In this document: piece by piece, positions 8,296-16,891 of the stretch
Numbering within the stretch: position 1 is the first letter of the stretch
How the letters are laid out: every line of letters begins with the position of its first letter
NCBI GenBank assembly: GCA_035943635.1
Contig: DASZBX010000032.1
Location: 1 to 64,000, forward strand
Length of the DNA: 64,000 nucleotides
From: DASZBX01 sp035943635
GTDB lineage: Bacteria > Actinomycetota > Actinomycetes > Streptomycetales > Catenulisporaceae
Direction: 5' to 3'
Notes under the pieces: model-generated
Database searches by the model: none
Seen by the model: the letters and a program-made list of their open reading frames with translations, nothing else
What the model was told of the DNA's origin: nothing
Made by a program: the position numbers and the translations under genes

Positions 8296-8910
8296 ATGGC
8301 CAGGACTATCGAGACCAAGACCGCTGACCGGTCCGCGCCCGGGCCGCGCAGGTCGGCCCGGGAACGGCTGCTGGCCTCGGCGAACGAACTGTTCTACGCC
8401 GAGGGCGTGCAGAGCGTCGGGATCGACCGGATCATCGAGCACGCCGGTGTCGCGAAAGCCTCGCTGTACAACCAGTTCGGCAGTAAGGAAGAGCTCGTCC
8501 AGGCTTACCTTCAGCACCGGCACGCGGGCACGACCGGCCGGCTCGAAGCGGCGATCAACGCACACGAAGACCCGCGCGACCGGCTGCTGTCGGTGTTCGA
8601 GGCCCAGGGCAGGCTGTTTCAGCACCCTGGTTTCAACGGCTGCGCGTTCATGAGCGCCAGCGCGGAGGCGGCGCCCGGCGGTCTGGTGCAGGCCGCCGCG
8701 GACGAGTTCCGAGCCTGGATCCGGGCCATGTTCACGGACCTGGCCCGCGCCGCCGGGGCGCCGGACCCGGCGCGGCTGGCCCGTCAGCTGCACCTGATCT
8801 ACGACGGCGCGATCATGACCGCGCGGTTGGACCGGGATCCGAGCATCGCCGCCGAGGCGCGCAGCGCCGCAGCCGCGCTGCTTGATGCGGCGCTGGCGTC
8901 GGGGGCTTAG
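8296..8910 (+). CDS. TetR family regulator, paralogue of the one at 10.8 kb
   Basis: The 204-residue protein has a TetR DNA-binding domain at about residues 20-65 (VGIDRIIEHAGVAKASLYNQ) and a C-terminal domain with FEAQGRLFQHPGFNGCAF and HLIYDGA. It is closely similar over its whole length to the regulator at 10777, so the two probably recognise related operators or ligands. I chose the ATG at 8296; an in-frame ATG at 8257 would add 13 residues. The boxes of AGACAG type at 9336 and 14768 are candidate targets for this pair. Confidence 0.88.
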   Translation: MARTIETKTADRSAPGPRRSARERLLASANELFYAEGVQSVGIDRIIEHAGVAKASLYNQFGSKEELVQAYLQHRHAGTTGRLEAAINAHEDPRDRLLSVFEAQGRLFQHPGFNGCAFMSASAEAAPGGLVQAAADEFRAWIRAMFTDLARAAGAPDPARLARQLHLIYDGAIMTARLDRDPSIAAEARSAAAALLDAALASGA

Positions 8911-8919
8911 CTCGGCGGC

Positions 8920-9243
8920 TCACGGCCACGCGCAGCCGAATCGGCGTGCGGCGTCGGCAGTGCCGCCGCAGGCTTCGGCCCGCTTGCGGGGATCGGTGAG
9001 GGTGAGCTCGTCGGCCAGCAGGCGGGCGACGGTCCGGGCCGGCCACTCCCAGCTGTGGTCGGTCTCGGCCCGGCGGAGCTCGGATTCGTAGTCGGCTGCG
9101 TCGAAACACAACGCGGGCAGGTCCGTGCTCAGGTCGTCCGGTGCGCGCCACTGGTCCCAGGTCACGTGATCCGCCTCGCGCCGAATCGTCACGTAGAACG
9201 CCCCGCAACAGCTCTCTGTGCACTCGGCTTCCGCGAGCCGCAC
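8920..9243 (-). CDS. conserved hypothetical protein
   Basis: The 107-residue product contains CTESCCGAFYVTIRREADHV, W-x-x-WR, a FDAADYESELRRAE helix and DHSWEWPARTVARLLADEL. I recall similar short proteins from actinobacteria without a known function. The vicinal cysteines near residue 12 could bind metal. The GTG start at 9243 has no strong ribosome site. It is convergent with the TetR gene (10 nt between stops) and divergent from the MFS pump. Confidence 0.6.
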   Translation of the reverse strand: MRLAEAECTESCCGAFYVTIRREADHVTWDQWRAPDDLSTDLPALCFDAADYESELRRAETDHSWEWPARTVARLLADELTLTDPRKRAEACGGTADAARRFGCAWP

Positions 9244-9326
9244 TTCGCGCGGCTGGTCACCGGATCATCCTCTCGGGCCCCGGTGCTGCTCAGCGACCGG
9301 TTTCCCGCCCCGGTGTCGACCCGCGC

Positions 9327-9381
9327 TTGACACCCTAGACAGTTCTGTCTATATTCATCTCATCGGCAGACAGACCGGTCT
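9327..9381 (+). promoter_or_regulatory. promoter with overlapping TetR-type operators for the MFS gene
   Basis: TTGACA (9327-9332) and TATATT (9350-9355) are spaced by 17 bp, a near-consensus housekeeping promoter. The inverted repeat TAGACAGTTCTGTCTA (9336-9351) fills the spacer exactly. A second dyad, AGACCGGTCT, is centred in 9372-9381. A repressor bound here would block the polymerase. The same AGACAG motif recurs at 14768-14815. Confidence 0.75.
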
Positions 9382-9409
9382 ACCCACTTCCTGTCTCGAG
9401 GAGCCACCC

Positions 9410-10726
9410 GTGATCCAGAGCATCGACACCAAGCCCGGTGAGGGAGTCGTGCACACCATCGTGCCGACCCAGGCCGCCGCGCCCGCCGCCGCGACCGCAC
9501 CGGCCGCCGTCCCCGCCCCCGTCGCCGCCCGCGCGACCCGCGGCCTGACCGGCACCCCCGCCCTGTACCTCCTCGCGTCGCTGATCGTGTCGCTGCTCGC
9601 CTCGTCCAGCGCGCCGACCCCGCTCTACGCCTTCTACCAGAAGGAATGGGGTTTCTCGCCGATCACCACCACCGTCGTGTTCGGCATCTACGCCCTGTCC
9701 GTCCTCGGCGGCCTGCTCACCCTCGGCAAGTTCTCCGACTACGTCGGCCGCCGCCCGGTCCTGCTCGGCGCACTCGCCGCCCAGATCGCGGCGATGGTCG
9801 TGTTCGCCACCGCGTCCGGGGTCCCCGCGCTGATGACCGCCCGGGTGATCCAGGGCCTGGCCACCGGCGCCGCCCTCGGCGCGATCGGCGCGGCCATGCT
9901 GGAGGTCGACCCGAAGCGCGGCACCCTCGCCAACGCGGTCGCGCCCGGCACCGGCACCGCCACCGGTGCGCTGCTCTCGGCCCTGCTGGTCCGCTACCTG
10001 CCCGCGCCGACGCACCTGGTCTACTACGTCGTCCTCGGCGTCTTCGCCCTGCAACTGGCCGGCGTCGCGCTGCTGCGGGAGACCGTGACCGCCAAGCCGG
10101 GCGCCCTGGCCAGCCTGAAGCCGGAGATCACCCTGCCGCGCCAGGTCCGCGGCCCGGTCGCCGTGGCCGCCCCCGTGCTGTTCGCCGTGTGGGCCCTGGC
10201 CGGCCTCTACGGGGCGCTCGGCCCGGCCGTGGTCTCCACCCTGACCGGCTCCACCTCGATCGTGCTCGGCGGCCTGAGCCTATTCGTGCTCGCCGGGGCC
10301 GCGGTCCTGGCCGTGATCGCGCTGCGCCACGCCCAGCCGCAGTTCGTGATGCTGACCGGGATCCTCGCGCTGGTCTTGGGCGTGGTCGTGACCCTGGTCG
10401 CGCTCAGCGCCAAGTCCCCGGCCCTGTTCTTCGTCGGCACCGGGATCTCCGGGATCGGCTTCGGCAGCGGCTTCCAGGGCGGCATCCGGACCGTCGTCCC
10501 GCTGGTCGCCCCGCACGAGCGCTCGGGCGTGCTGTCCCTGCTGTACATCGTCTCCTACCTGGGGATGGGCGTTCCCGCGGTGATCGCCGGCTTCCTGACC
10601 GTGCACGGTGCGGGCCTGATCGGCGCGACCCGCGAATACGGCGCGGCCCTGATCGTCCTGGCCGCGCTGGCCCTGGTCGGCCTGCTCCGGTCGCGCGTCG
10701 CCCAGCGCGTCGCCGAGCGCGCCTGA
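9410..10726 (+). CDS. MFS transporter
   Basis: The 438-residue protein has an Ala/Pro-rich N-terminal tail of about 45 residues and then about twelve membrane segments. The motif-A region GKFSDYVGRRPVLLGA lies between TM2 and TM3, and RVIQGLATGAALG is the TM4 motif typical of drug/H+ antiporters. It probably exports a toxic compound. The GTG start at 9410 is supported by GAGGAG about 8 nt upstream. Its promoter is overlaid by a TetR-type operator and a TetR gene follows 50 nt downstream, so it is probably repressed until its substrate is present. Confidence 0.88.
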   Translation: MIQSIDTKPGEGVVHTIVPTQAAAPAAATAPAAVPAPVAARATRGLTGTPALYLLASLIVSLLASSSAPTPLYAFYQKEWGFSPITTTVVFGIYALSVLGGLLTLGKFSDYVGRRPVLLGALAAQIAAMVVFATASGVPALMTARVIQGLATGAALGAIGAAMLEVDPKRGTLANAVAPGTGTATGALLSALLVRYLPAPTHLVYYVVLGVFALQLAGVALLRETVTAKPGALASLKPEITLPRQVRGPVAVAAPVLFAVWALAGLYGALGPAVVSTLTGSTSIVLGGLSLFVLAGAAVLAVIALRHAQPQFVMLTGILALVLGVVVTLVALSAKSPALFFVGTGISGIGFGSGFQGGIRTVVPLVAPHERSGVLSLLYIVSYLGMGVPAVIAGFLTVHGAGLIGATREYGAALIVLAALALVGLLRSRVAQRVAERA

Positions 10727-10776
10727 GCACGAACAGCTACTACTAGGCTCTGAAGTAAGCAGGAGAGGTGAGGGAC

Positions 10777-11403
10777 ATGACGAGGACAGCGGTCGGACCG
10801 TCAGCGCGTGAGCGGCTGTTGACGGCCGCCAACGAACTCTTCTACGAGGAGGGTGTGCACACGGTCGGCATCGACCGGATCATCGAGCAGGCCGGGGTGG
10901 CGAAGGCGTCCCTGTACAACACCTTCGGCAGCAAGGACGAACTGGTCCGCGCCTACCTCCAGGGCCGGCACGCGACCACGGCCGGCCGGATCTCCCGGGC
11001 GCTGGCCAAGCACGACACGCCGCGCGGGCGGATCCTCGCGGTGTTCGAGGCCCAGGGCGAGCTGTTCGCCGAGCCGGGGTTCAACGGGTGCGCGTTCGTC
11101 AGCGCCAGCGCCGAATCCCGCCCCGGCGACCCGGCCAACCAGGCCGCGGCCGACTACCGGACCTGGGTGCGCGGGATGTTCACCGACCTGGCCCGGGAGC
11201 TCGGCGCCGCGCAGCCGGAGTTCCTCGCGCAGCAGCTGCATCTGCTGTACGACGGCGCGGGGTTGTCCGCGCGGATGGACCGGGACCCGGCTGCGGCTGT
11301 CGCTTCGCGGGCTGCGGCGGTCGCGCTCCTGGATGCGGCCGAGGCGGCTGCGTCCCAGCTCGCGCCCGGGCCGGCGGCCGTTGCGCAAGCCGCGAACGCG
11401 TGA
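10777..11403 (+). CDS. TetR family regulator of the MFS pump
   Basis: The 208-residue protein is a TetR regulator with its helix-turn-helix at about residues 15-60 (VGIDRIIEQAGVAKASLYNT) and a C-terminal domain closely similar to the paralogue at 8296 (FEAQGELFAEPGFNGCAF). AGGAGAGG stands 8 nt before the ATG. It follows the MFS gene and its stop overlaps the GTG of the LuxR-type pseudogene by 4 bp. Regulation of the pump through the AGACAG dyads is inferred from position. Confidence 0.88.
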   Translation: MTRTAVGPSARERLLTAANELFYEEGVHTVGIDRIIEQAGVAKASLYNTFGSKDELVRAYLQGRHATTAGRISRALAKHDTPRGRILAVFEAQGELFAEPGFNGCAFVSASAESRPGDPANQAAADYRTWVRGMFTDLARELGAAQPEFLAQQLHLLYDGAGLSARMDRDPAAAVASRAAAVALLDAAEAAASQLAPGPAAVAQAANA

Positions 11404-12950
11404 ACCACGCGCCGCCGCGCCCGCCTCTGCGCGGCCGGTCCGAGCAGATGGGCCGCGTCCTCGACGTACTGCGCCGGGCCGGGCGCAGCGGTCAGGGAGC
11501 CGTCGTCCTGGTCACCGGCGAGGCCGGGATCGGGAAGACGGCTCTCCTGGGCGTGGCGGCCGAGCAGGCGGCGCGACTGGGGTTCGCGGTCGGTGCGGGC
11601 CGGGCCGACGAGTCGTCCGCTCGCGTCGCACCCTTGGCCGCCCTGTTCGCCGCATTGCGTTCGGGGCGGCCGCCGTTGTTGGCGGCGGAGGCGTTCGGCG
11701 AACCGGGGCCGGTGCACGATCGCGAGTTGTGGCTGGTCGATCGGATCGCGCCGCTGCCCGCCCTATCGCTGGACCTGGCCCGAGCCGGCGCAGTCCTGGG
11801 CCAGTCCTTCGCTGCTGATGATGTCGTGGGGTTGGTCGGCGGATTCCGGGATCGAGCTGTCGCGCTGCCGGGCCTCGAACCGTTGGTCCGCGCCGGGATC
11901 CTGGCCGACGACGGTTCGACGATCTCATTCCGGCACGATCTGCTCCGGCAGGCCGTCTACGCCGACATCCCGCCGACGGTCCGCAAAGCGATGCATCGGG
12001 CCGCGGCCCGGCACTTGATGAGCGTCGGCGGCAAGACGAGAGTCGTTGATGCGGCGGCTCACGTGCTGGCCAGCGCCGCTCCCGGTGACCTCGAAGCCGT
12101 GGACGTGCTGCGGGAGGCGGCGCGTGGGGCGGCGGGAATGGCGCCGGTGATGGCCGCGGACCTGATCCGGGAGGCGTTCGCGCTGCTCGCGCCGGGTGAT
12201 GGGTTGTGGGCGGAGGTGGGGCTGGAGACCGTCGCCATGCTCGCGCAGGCCCGACGCGCGCATGAGGCGATGACGGTCGCCGATCGACTGCTCGCGGTGA
12301 CCTCGGACGCGAGTGCGGACGTGGTGGCCCGGGCCGAGGGGCTGCTCACGCTGCCGTTGTGGAGCATGGGATTGCTGCGTGAGCTGCGGGAACGGGCCGA
12401 GAAGGGCCTCGCCGCCGCCGACCTTCCGGGACCCGGTCGGGCCCGTCTGCTCGCCCAGCTCGCCTTGGCCTCCTCGCGCGATGACGATCTCGACGCTGCC
12501 CGGACGGTTGGCGCGGACGCCCTGGCAGCGGCCCGGCAACTCGGCGACGCGTCCGCCGAAGGCGCCGCGCTGTGGGCGCTGGGTGAGATCGAACGCAACG
12601 ACGGCCGCAACGAGATCGCCCTGGGCCACTTCGAACGCCTACGCGACCTGGCCGGAACGGCGTACTCGGCAGACGAGATCCTGACCCTGCAACTTCTGGA
12701 CCGATAGGACGCGAGCGCAACCAAGATCGCCGAAGCCCAGCGGGTCGACTCCGGCGAGGGACGCGGCGCGGGCACGCCGCAGATTGTCGTCGCTTTCGCC
12801 GCGATGTGGCAGGCCTACAGCGTCGGCAGGCTTGATGACGCGGCGGCCGATGCGCAGACGGTCCTGAGGCTCGGCCGCGAACTGGGGGAGTACAGATTCC
12901 TCACCGAGGCGCGGCTCGTGCTCAGCCGGGTCGCCCAACTGCGCGGCGAT
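11400..12950 (+). pseudogene. LuxR family LAL-type regulator, multiply broken
   Basis: The frame starts at GTG 11400 and shows the start of a LAL regulator: a Walker A motif GEAGIGKTALL at about residues 40-50. Near residue 116 RELWLVDRI joins directly to LPALSLDLARAGAVLGQSF, so roughly 200 residues of the ATPase domain, including Walker B, are missing. An in-frame TAG stands at 12705-12707, yet the same frame continues with family-like TPR sequence (MWQAYSVGRLDDAAADAQ) to about 12950, where it meets a reversed tautomerase fragment. The C-terminal LuxR helix-turn-helix is absent. Three separate lesions make it non-functional. Confidence 0.8.
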
Positions 12951-13285
12951 GTGACCCAGGTGCGCGCGGCCAGGCTCTCGTCCCCGGCGAACCGGGCGAT
13001 GATCTGGGTGGCCTCGGCGGTGATCTGCTTCTGCCCCTCGCGGTTCAGCGACCCGGGCGGCGTGACGATCTGCACCCGGACGTTGCGCGCGGAGAGCGTG
13101 TTCGCGGTGGAGATCGCGGTGGTCGGCAGCCGGTGGATGAAGGCCGCGGTGTTGTCCAGGTGCAAGGCACCCGGCTTCGCGACCCCTTCGGCCCGCAGCA
13201 CGGCGAGCGCCAGCTCGTTGCCGAGCTTCTCGTCGGCACCGGCTGGGAAGATGTCGGCCGGCGCGTAGACGTCGATCATGGGCAT
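12815..13285 (-). pseudogene. tautomerase family protein, C-terminus lost
   Basis: After the ATG at 13285 the product begins MPMIDVYAPADIFPAG, with the Pro2 that is catalytic in the 4-oxalocrotonate tautomerase superfamily, and follows a tautomerase-like pattern to about residue 111 (DESLAARTWV, position 12953). From there the frame runs into the antisense of the LuxR pseudogene for 45 unrelated residues. The normal C-terminal strand is missing. GGGAG lies before the start. The junction sits at about 12950-12953, so this gene and the LuxR gene were fused tail to tail by a deletion or inversion. Confidence 0.7.
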
Positions 13286-13556
13286 GGTGAACTCCCTGGT
13301 GAGACGGGCCGAGAGGATCTGGCCAGCGATACCAGGCAGTCTGCTACCGCCCGCGCTGCCCGACATCACCTATTCGGGTGAGACCCCAGGATCCCGGACG
13401 GAGTTCACCCTTCCAGCCCTCGGCCCGCCCTCACCCGATCCGCGGTCCGTTCACCGAATTTCCTCGCAGCACCCTGCCTCCTTTCGACGCCGTTCCAGTA
13501 CCCTGAGTTGTCCGTCAGCAGGCCGACATGCCCCCGGAACCGTTTGGAGAACTCTG

Positions 13557-14576
13557 ATGCTCAAGGTCCGCTCCGTCCAGGTGGACGCGCCCGAAGGCGA
13601 GTTGCGCGTCGTCGACCGCGAGGTTCCCGACCCCGGGTACGGGCAGGTGCGGATCGCCGTGGAGGCCAGCGGGATCTGCCACTCGGACGACGCGTTCATC
13701 GCGGGCGCGCTGCCCGGCCTGACCTTCCCGTTGACGCCGGGGCACGAGATCGCCGGGCACATCGAGGCGCTGGGCGAGGGCGTGCGCGGGTGGGCGGTCG
13801 GCGACCGGGTCGCGGTCGGGTGGTTCGGCGGGTACTGCACCACCTGCCCGCAGTGCCGCCGCGGCCAGTTCGTGCACTGTCTGAACGCCCAGATCCCCGG
13901 CCTGTCCTACCGCGGCGGTTACGCCGACGCGGTCGTGGTGCCGGCCACCGCGCTGGCGCGGGTGCCCGACCGGATGAGCACGGTGCAGGCGGCGCCGATG
14001 GCGTGTGCCGGCGTGACCTGCTTCGGCGCGCTGCGCAACAGTGGCGCGCGGCCGGGGGACCTGGTCGCGGTGCTCGGGCTGGGCGGGCTCGGGCATCTGG
14101 GCGTGCAGTTCGCGGCCAAGATGGGCTTCGACACCGTGGTGATTGCGCGCGGGCAGGACAAGGCTTCGTTCGCCGCCTCGCTCGGGTCGCGGCACTACAT
14201 CGACGCCACCTCGCAGGACGTGGCCGCTGAGCTGCAACGGCTCGGCGGTGCCCGGATCGTGCTGGCCACCGCCTCGAACTCCGACGCGATCTCCGGCACG
14301 GTCGAAGGGCTCGCGCCGAACGGCGAGCTCGTGGTCATCGGCATCGACCCGGAGCCGCTGCGGGTGGCGCCGCTCCAGTTGATCCTGCAGGGGCGCAGCG
14401 TGCACGGGCACCCGGCCGGCTCACCCGCGGACATCGAGGACACCATGGCGTTCGCCGAGCTCACCGGGATCAGCGCCCTGGTCGAAGAGGTCCCGCTGGA
14501 GCAGGCGGCCGAGGGGTACGCGCGGATGGCGTCGAACAAGGCGCGCTTCCGGGTGGTGCTGACCACCGGAGTCTGA
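13557..14576 (+). CDS. zinc-dependent alcohol dehydrogenase (MDR superfamily)
   Basis: The 339-residue protein has the catalytic zinc ligands (ICHSDD near residue 38 and GHE near residue 61), the structural zinc lobe YCTTCPQCRRGQFVHC at about residues 93-108, and the NAD(P)-binding glycine motif GLGGLGHLG at about 175. It should oxidise an alcohol or reduce an aldehyde in the cytoplasm. The start is the ATG at 13557 with a modest TTTGGAGA upstream. It stands alone between two regulated regions. The 270 bp before it hold its leader and nothing else I can recognise. Confidence 0.9.
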   Translation: MLKVRSVQVDAPEGELRVVDREVPDPGYGQVRIAVEASGICHSDDAFIAGALPGLTFPLTPGHEIAGHIEALGEGVRGWAVGDRVAVGWFGGYCTTCPQCRRGQFVHCLNAQIPGLSYRGGYADAVVVPATALARVPDRMSTVQAAPMACAGVTCFGALRNSGARPGDLVAVLGLGGLGHLGVQFAAKMGFDTVVIARGQDKASFAASLGSRHYIDATSQDVAAELQRLGGARIVLATASNSDAISGTVEGLAPNGELVVIGIDPEPLRVAPLQLILQGRSVHGHPAGSPADIEDTMAFAELTGISALVEEVPLEQAAEGYARMASNKARFRVVLTTGV

Positions 14577-14756
14577 TCGGGCTGAGGGGGCTGCTGGACG
14601 TTCCGGTGCCGGACGGTGCCGAGCTGCGTGCTCGGCTGCGGACGGCGCCGGTGTCGTCTTCCGGCCTCGCGGACCGCCTTGAACCGCGGTGAGGTTGGCG
14701 CATCTGCCGCATCCAACGCCTCTGAGCTGGGACGACACATTGGCCGGTCCGCGCGC

Positions 14757-14815
14757 TTGACATGAACAGACCTGTCTGTCTAATATCTGGATATCGCTAG
14801 CAGACAGACAGGTCT
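14757..14815 (+). promoter_or_regulatory. promoter and TetR-type operator of the SDR gene
   Basis: TTGACA (14757-14762) and TAATAT (14781-14786) are 18 bp apart. AGACCTGTCTGTC (14768-14780) and its exact inverted copy GACAGACAGGTCT (14803-14815) flank a 22-bp spacer. The motif is shared with the MFS promoter at 9336-9381, so one TetR protein may govern both. Confidence 0.75.
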
Positions 14816-14841
14816 ACCTAGCAAATCTGAAGGAGTTCGTC

Positions 14842-15609
14842 ATGACGGAGCGTTCTGAATTCGGCGGCGCGGCGACCGAGACGACCGAGGCCCAGGCGGC
14901 CCCCGTCGCGCTGGTCACCGGGGCCACCAGCGGGATCGGGCAGGCGGTGGCGGTGAAGCTGGCCGCGGACGGGTTCACCGTCCTCGTGCACGGCCGCGAC
15001 GCCGAGCGCGGGGCCGCGGTGGTCAAGCAGATCACCGCGGACGGCGGGCAGGCCCGCTTCGTCGCGGCCGACCTGACCGACCTCGGCGCCATCGCCCGGC
15101 TGGCCGACGAGGCCGGCGAGGTGGACGTGCTGGTGAACAACGCCGGGTTCTCCTGGTTCGGGCCGACCGACGAGCTGCCGGCGGACACGTTCGACGCGCT
15201 GTTCAGCGCCAACGTCCGGTCCGCGTACTACCTGACCGCCGCCCTCGCGCCGAAGATGGCCGCGCGCGGGACCGGCAGCATCGTCAACCTCGGCAGCATG
15301 GCCGGGCAGGTCGGCCTGGCCGGCGGGGCCGCGTACAGCGCCACCAAGGCCGCGCTGGCCGCGCTGACCCGGGCCTGGGCGGCCGAGTTCAGCCCGCGGG
15401 GGGTGCGGGTGAACACCGTCTCGCCCGGCCCGGCCTACACCTCGGGCGCCGCCACCGACCGGATCGCGGCCCTCGGCGAGACCACCCTGCTCGGCCGCGC
15501 CGCCCAGGCGGAGGAGATCGCGGAGGTCATCGCGTTCCTCGCCTCGCCGAAGTCCGGCTACGTGACCGGGTCCGTGCTGGCGGCGGACGGCGGACGCACC
15601 GCAGTCTGA
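14842..15609 (+). CDS. short-chain dehydrogenase/reductase
   Basis: The 255-residue protein has the classical SDR features: GATSGIG (about residues 26-32), NNAG near residue 97, the catalytic Ser and the Y-x-x-x-K pair (YSATK near 166), and the C-terminal GSVLAADGG. It should reduce a ketone or oxidise an alcohol with NAD(P)H. AAGGAG precedes the ATG by about 7 nt. The promoter carries an AGACAG operator. A truncated hydrolase gene follows 68 nt downstream in the same direction. Confidence 0.92.
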   Translation: MTERSEFGGAATETTEAQAAPVALVTGATSGIGQAVAVKLAADGFTVLVHGRDAERGAAVVKQITADGGQARFVAADLTDLGAIARLADEAGEVDVLVNNAGFSWFGPTDELPADTFDALFSANVRSAYYLTAALAPKMAARGTGSIVNLGSMAGQVGLAGGAAYSATKAALAALTRAWAAEFSPRGVRVNTVSPGPAYTSGAATDRIAALGETTLLGRAAQAEEIAEVIAFLASPKSGYVTGSVLAADGGRTAV

Positions 15610-15677
15610 TCGGCCCCACAGCTACCGACCAGAACCGACGACAACCGACGTAGAGACGAAGAGAAGGAAGAACCCCC

Positions 15678-15977
15678 ATGTCCGAGTTCACGCACGACAC
15701 CGCTCCGACCGAGTTCGTCGAAGCCGGCGGCATCCGGTTCGCCTACCGCCGGTTCGGGAAGCCCGAGCGCACGCCCCTGGTGTTCTCCCAGCACTTCATG
15801 GGCAACCTGGACGATCACGACCCGGCCCTGAGCGACGCGTTCGCCACCGACCGCGAGGTCATCCTGTTCGACAACACCGGTATCGCGTCCAGCGGCGGTG
15901 AGGTCCCCGAGACGATCGAGCAGACGGCCCGGGATGCCGCAGCCTTCATCGACGCGCTCGGCCTGGCCACGCAGTGA
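15678..15977 (+). pseudogene. alpha/beta hydrolase, N-terminal third only
   Basis: The 99 residues match the start of an alpha/beta hydrolase: VEAGGIRFAYRRFG, LVFSQHFMGNLDDHDPAL with the oxyanion region, VILFDNTGIASSGG, then FIDALGLATQ and a stop. The nucleophile elbow (G-x-S-x-G), which should follow within 15 residues, and everything after it are absent. GAAGGAAG precedes the start, so it may still be translated. It is probably a deletion remnant of a gene once in operon with the SDR. Confidence 0.75.
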
Positions 15978-16015
15978 GATGACGGACGCGCGTAGCGGTA
16001 TGCGGTATGCCAGGA

Positions 16016-16699
16016 CTAGAAGAGCGACGAGGTCTGCGGCGATATCAGACCGGACAGTGCGGCCTCCAGCAGCACGGCGCATTCGTCCTTGGTCAGGGTC
16101 GGTTCGCTGCTGGGCCCGGCCACGTAACTGGCGTCCGTATCGACGCCGGCATTCTGGGAAGCCACAGTAGCCTGCCCCTGGCCGCCCCCGGCGCACTTGC
16201 CGCCGCCGTGCATTCCGCCGAGCAGCCGGGTGACGATGATCGACCGGATCCCGCCCAGCACGAACTGCGCGCGCAGCCGGCACTCCGGGCTTCCGCCCGC
16301 CGCGAGGGCCGCCTCGATCCGGCCGGTCAGCCCCTGGAAGTCGTAGCGGGCCTTGATCGCGGTGCGGGCGCCCGGATCCACCATCAGCGGGAACAGTGCC
16401 GGAACGCTGTCGACGGTCAGGTCGATGAACCCGCTCAGGATCTGCTCCACGGTCAGGTCCCCGGTCTGGGCCGTCTCGACGAAATCCGCCATGGCCTGCA
16501 TGACCGGGTGCACCAGACCGTCGAGCAGGTCCTCTTTGGACGCGAAGTGGTAGTACAGCGCGGCCTTGGTGATGCCGAGCCCCTCGGCGATGTCGCGCAT
16601 CGACGCGCCCGAGTACCCGTGCGCGGCGAAGGCGTCCGCCGCCGAGTCCAGGATGCGCCGCCGGGTCTCCGGCGCGTTGCTGCCGACCGTTCTCGCCAC
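16016..16699 (-). CDS. TetR family regulator of the MMPL gene
   Basis: The 227-residue protein has a TetR domain at about residues 10-55 (RRRILDSAADAFAAHGYSGA, ITKAALYYHFASKEDLL) and a long helical C-terminal domain interrupted by a Gly-rich segment near residue 165. I place the start at the GTG at 16697-16699, since GAGGAAG lies 9 nt upstream; a TTG at 16717 would add six residues. It is divergent from the MMPL exporter and the palindrome CGACCGGTCG lies between them. Confidence 0.85.
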   Translation of the reverse strand: MARTVGSNAPETRRRILDSAADAFAAHGYSGASMRDIAEGLGITKAALYYHFASKEDLLDGLVHPVMQAMADFVETAQTGDLTVEQILSGFIDLTVDSVPALFPLMVDPGARTAIKARYDFQGLTGRIEAALAAGGSPECRLRAQFVLGGIRSIIVTRLLGGMHGGGKCAGGGQGQATVASQNAGVDTDASYVAGPSSEPTLTKDECAVLLEAALSGLISPQTSSLF

Positions 16700-16862
16700 G
16701 TCTCTCGACTTCCTCAACTAGTGCCGTGTGTCACATGTGGTCAGTGGTGCTGTGCGTGGGTGCGGCGCCTAGCTGGTATTCAGCCGGGCGCCGGTCCCGT
16801 GGGCCGGGGTACCCACTGCACCGGCGTCACAATCGCATGGTACTCTCGCCGCAGTAAACAAC

Positions 16863-16872
16863 CGACCGGTCG
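16863..16872. promoter_or_regulatory. palindromic TetR operator
   Basis: CGACCGGTCG is a perfect 10-bp palindrome within ACCGACCGGTCGAT, 20 bp before the MMPL start codon and in the divergent region shared with the TetR gene. This form is common for TetR repressors of actinobacterial exporters. Confidence 0.6.
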
Positions 16873-16891
16873 ATTAATTCTAAGGGGCCCG

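Noticed and set aside
14577..14756. Small plus-strand frame after the alcohol dehydrogenase (GLLDVPVPDGAELRARLRT)
   Set aside because: It has good codon bias but no recognisable start, ribosome site or family; too short to support as a gene.
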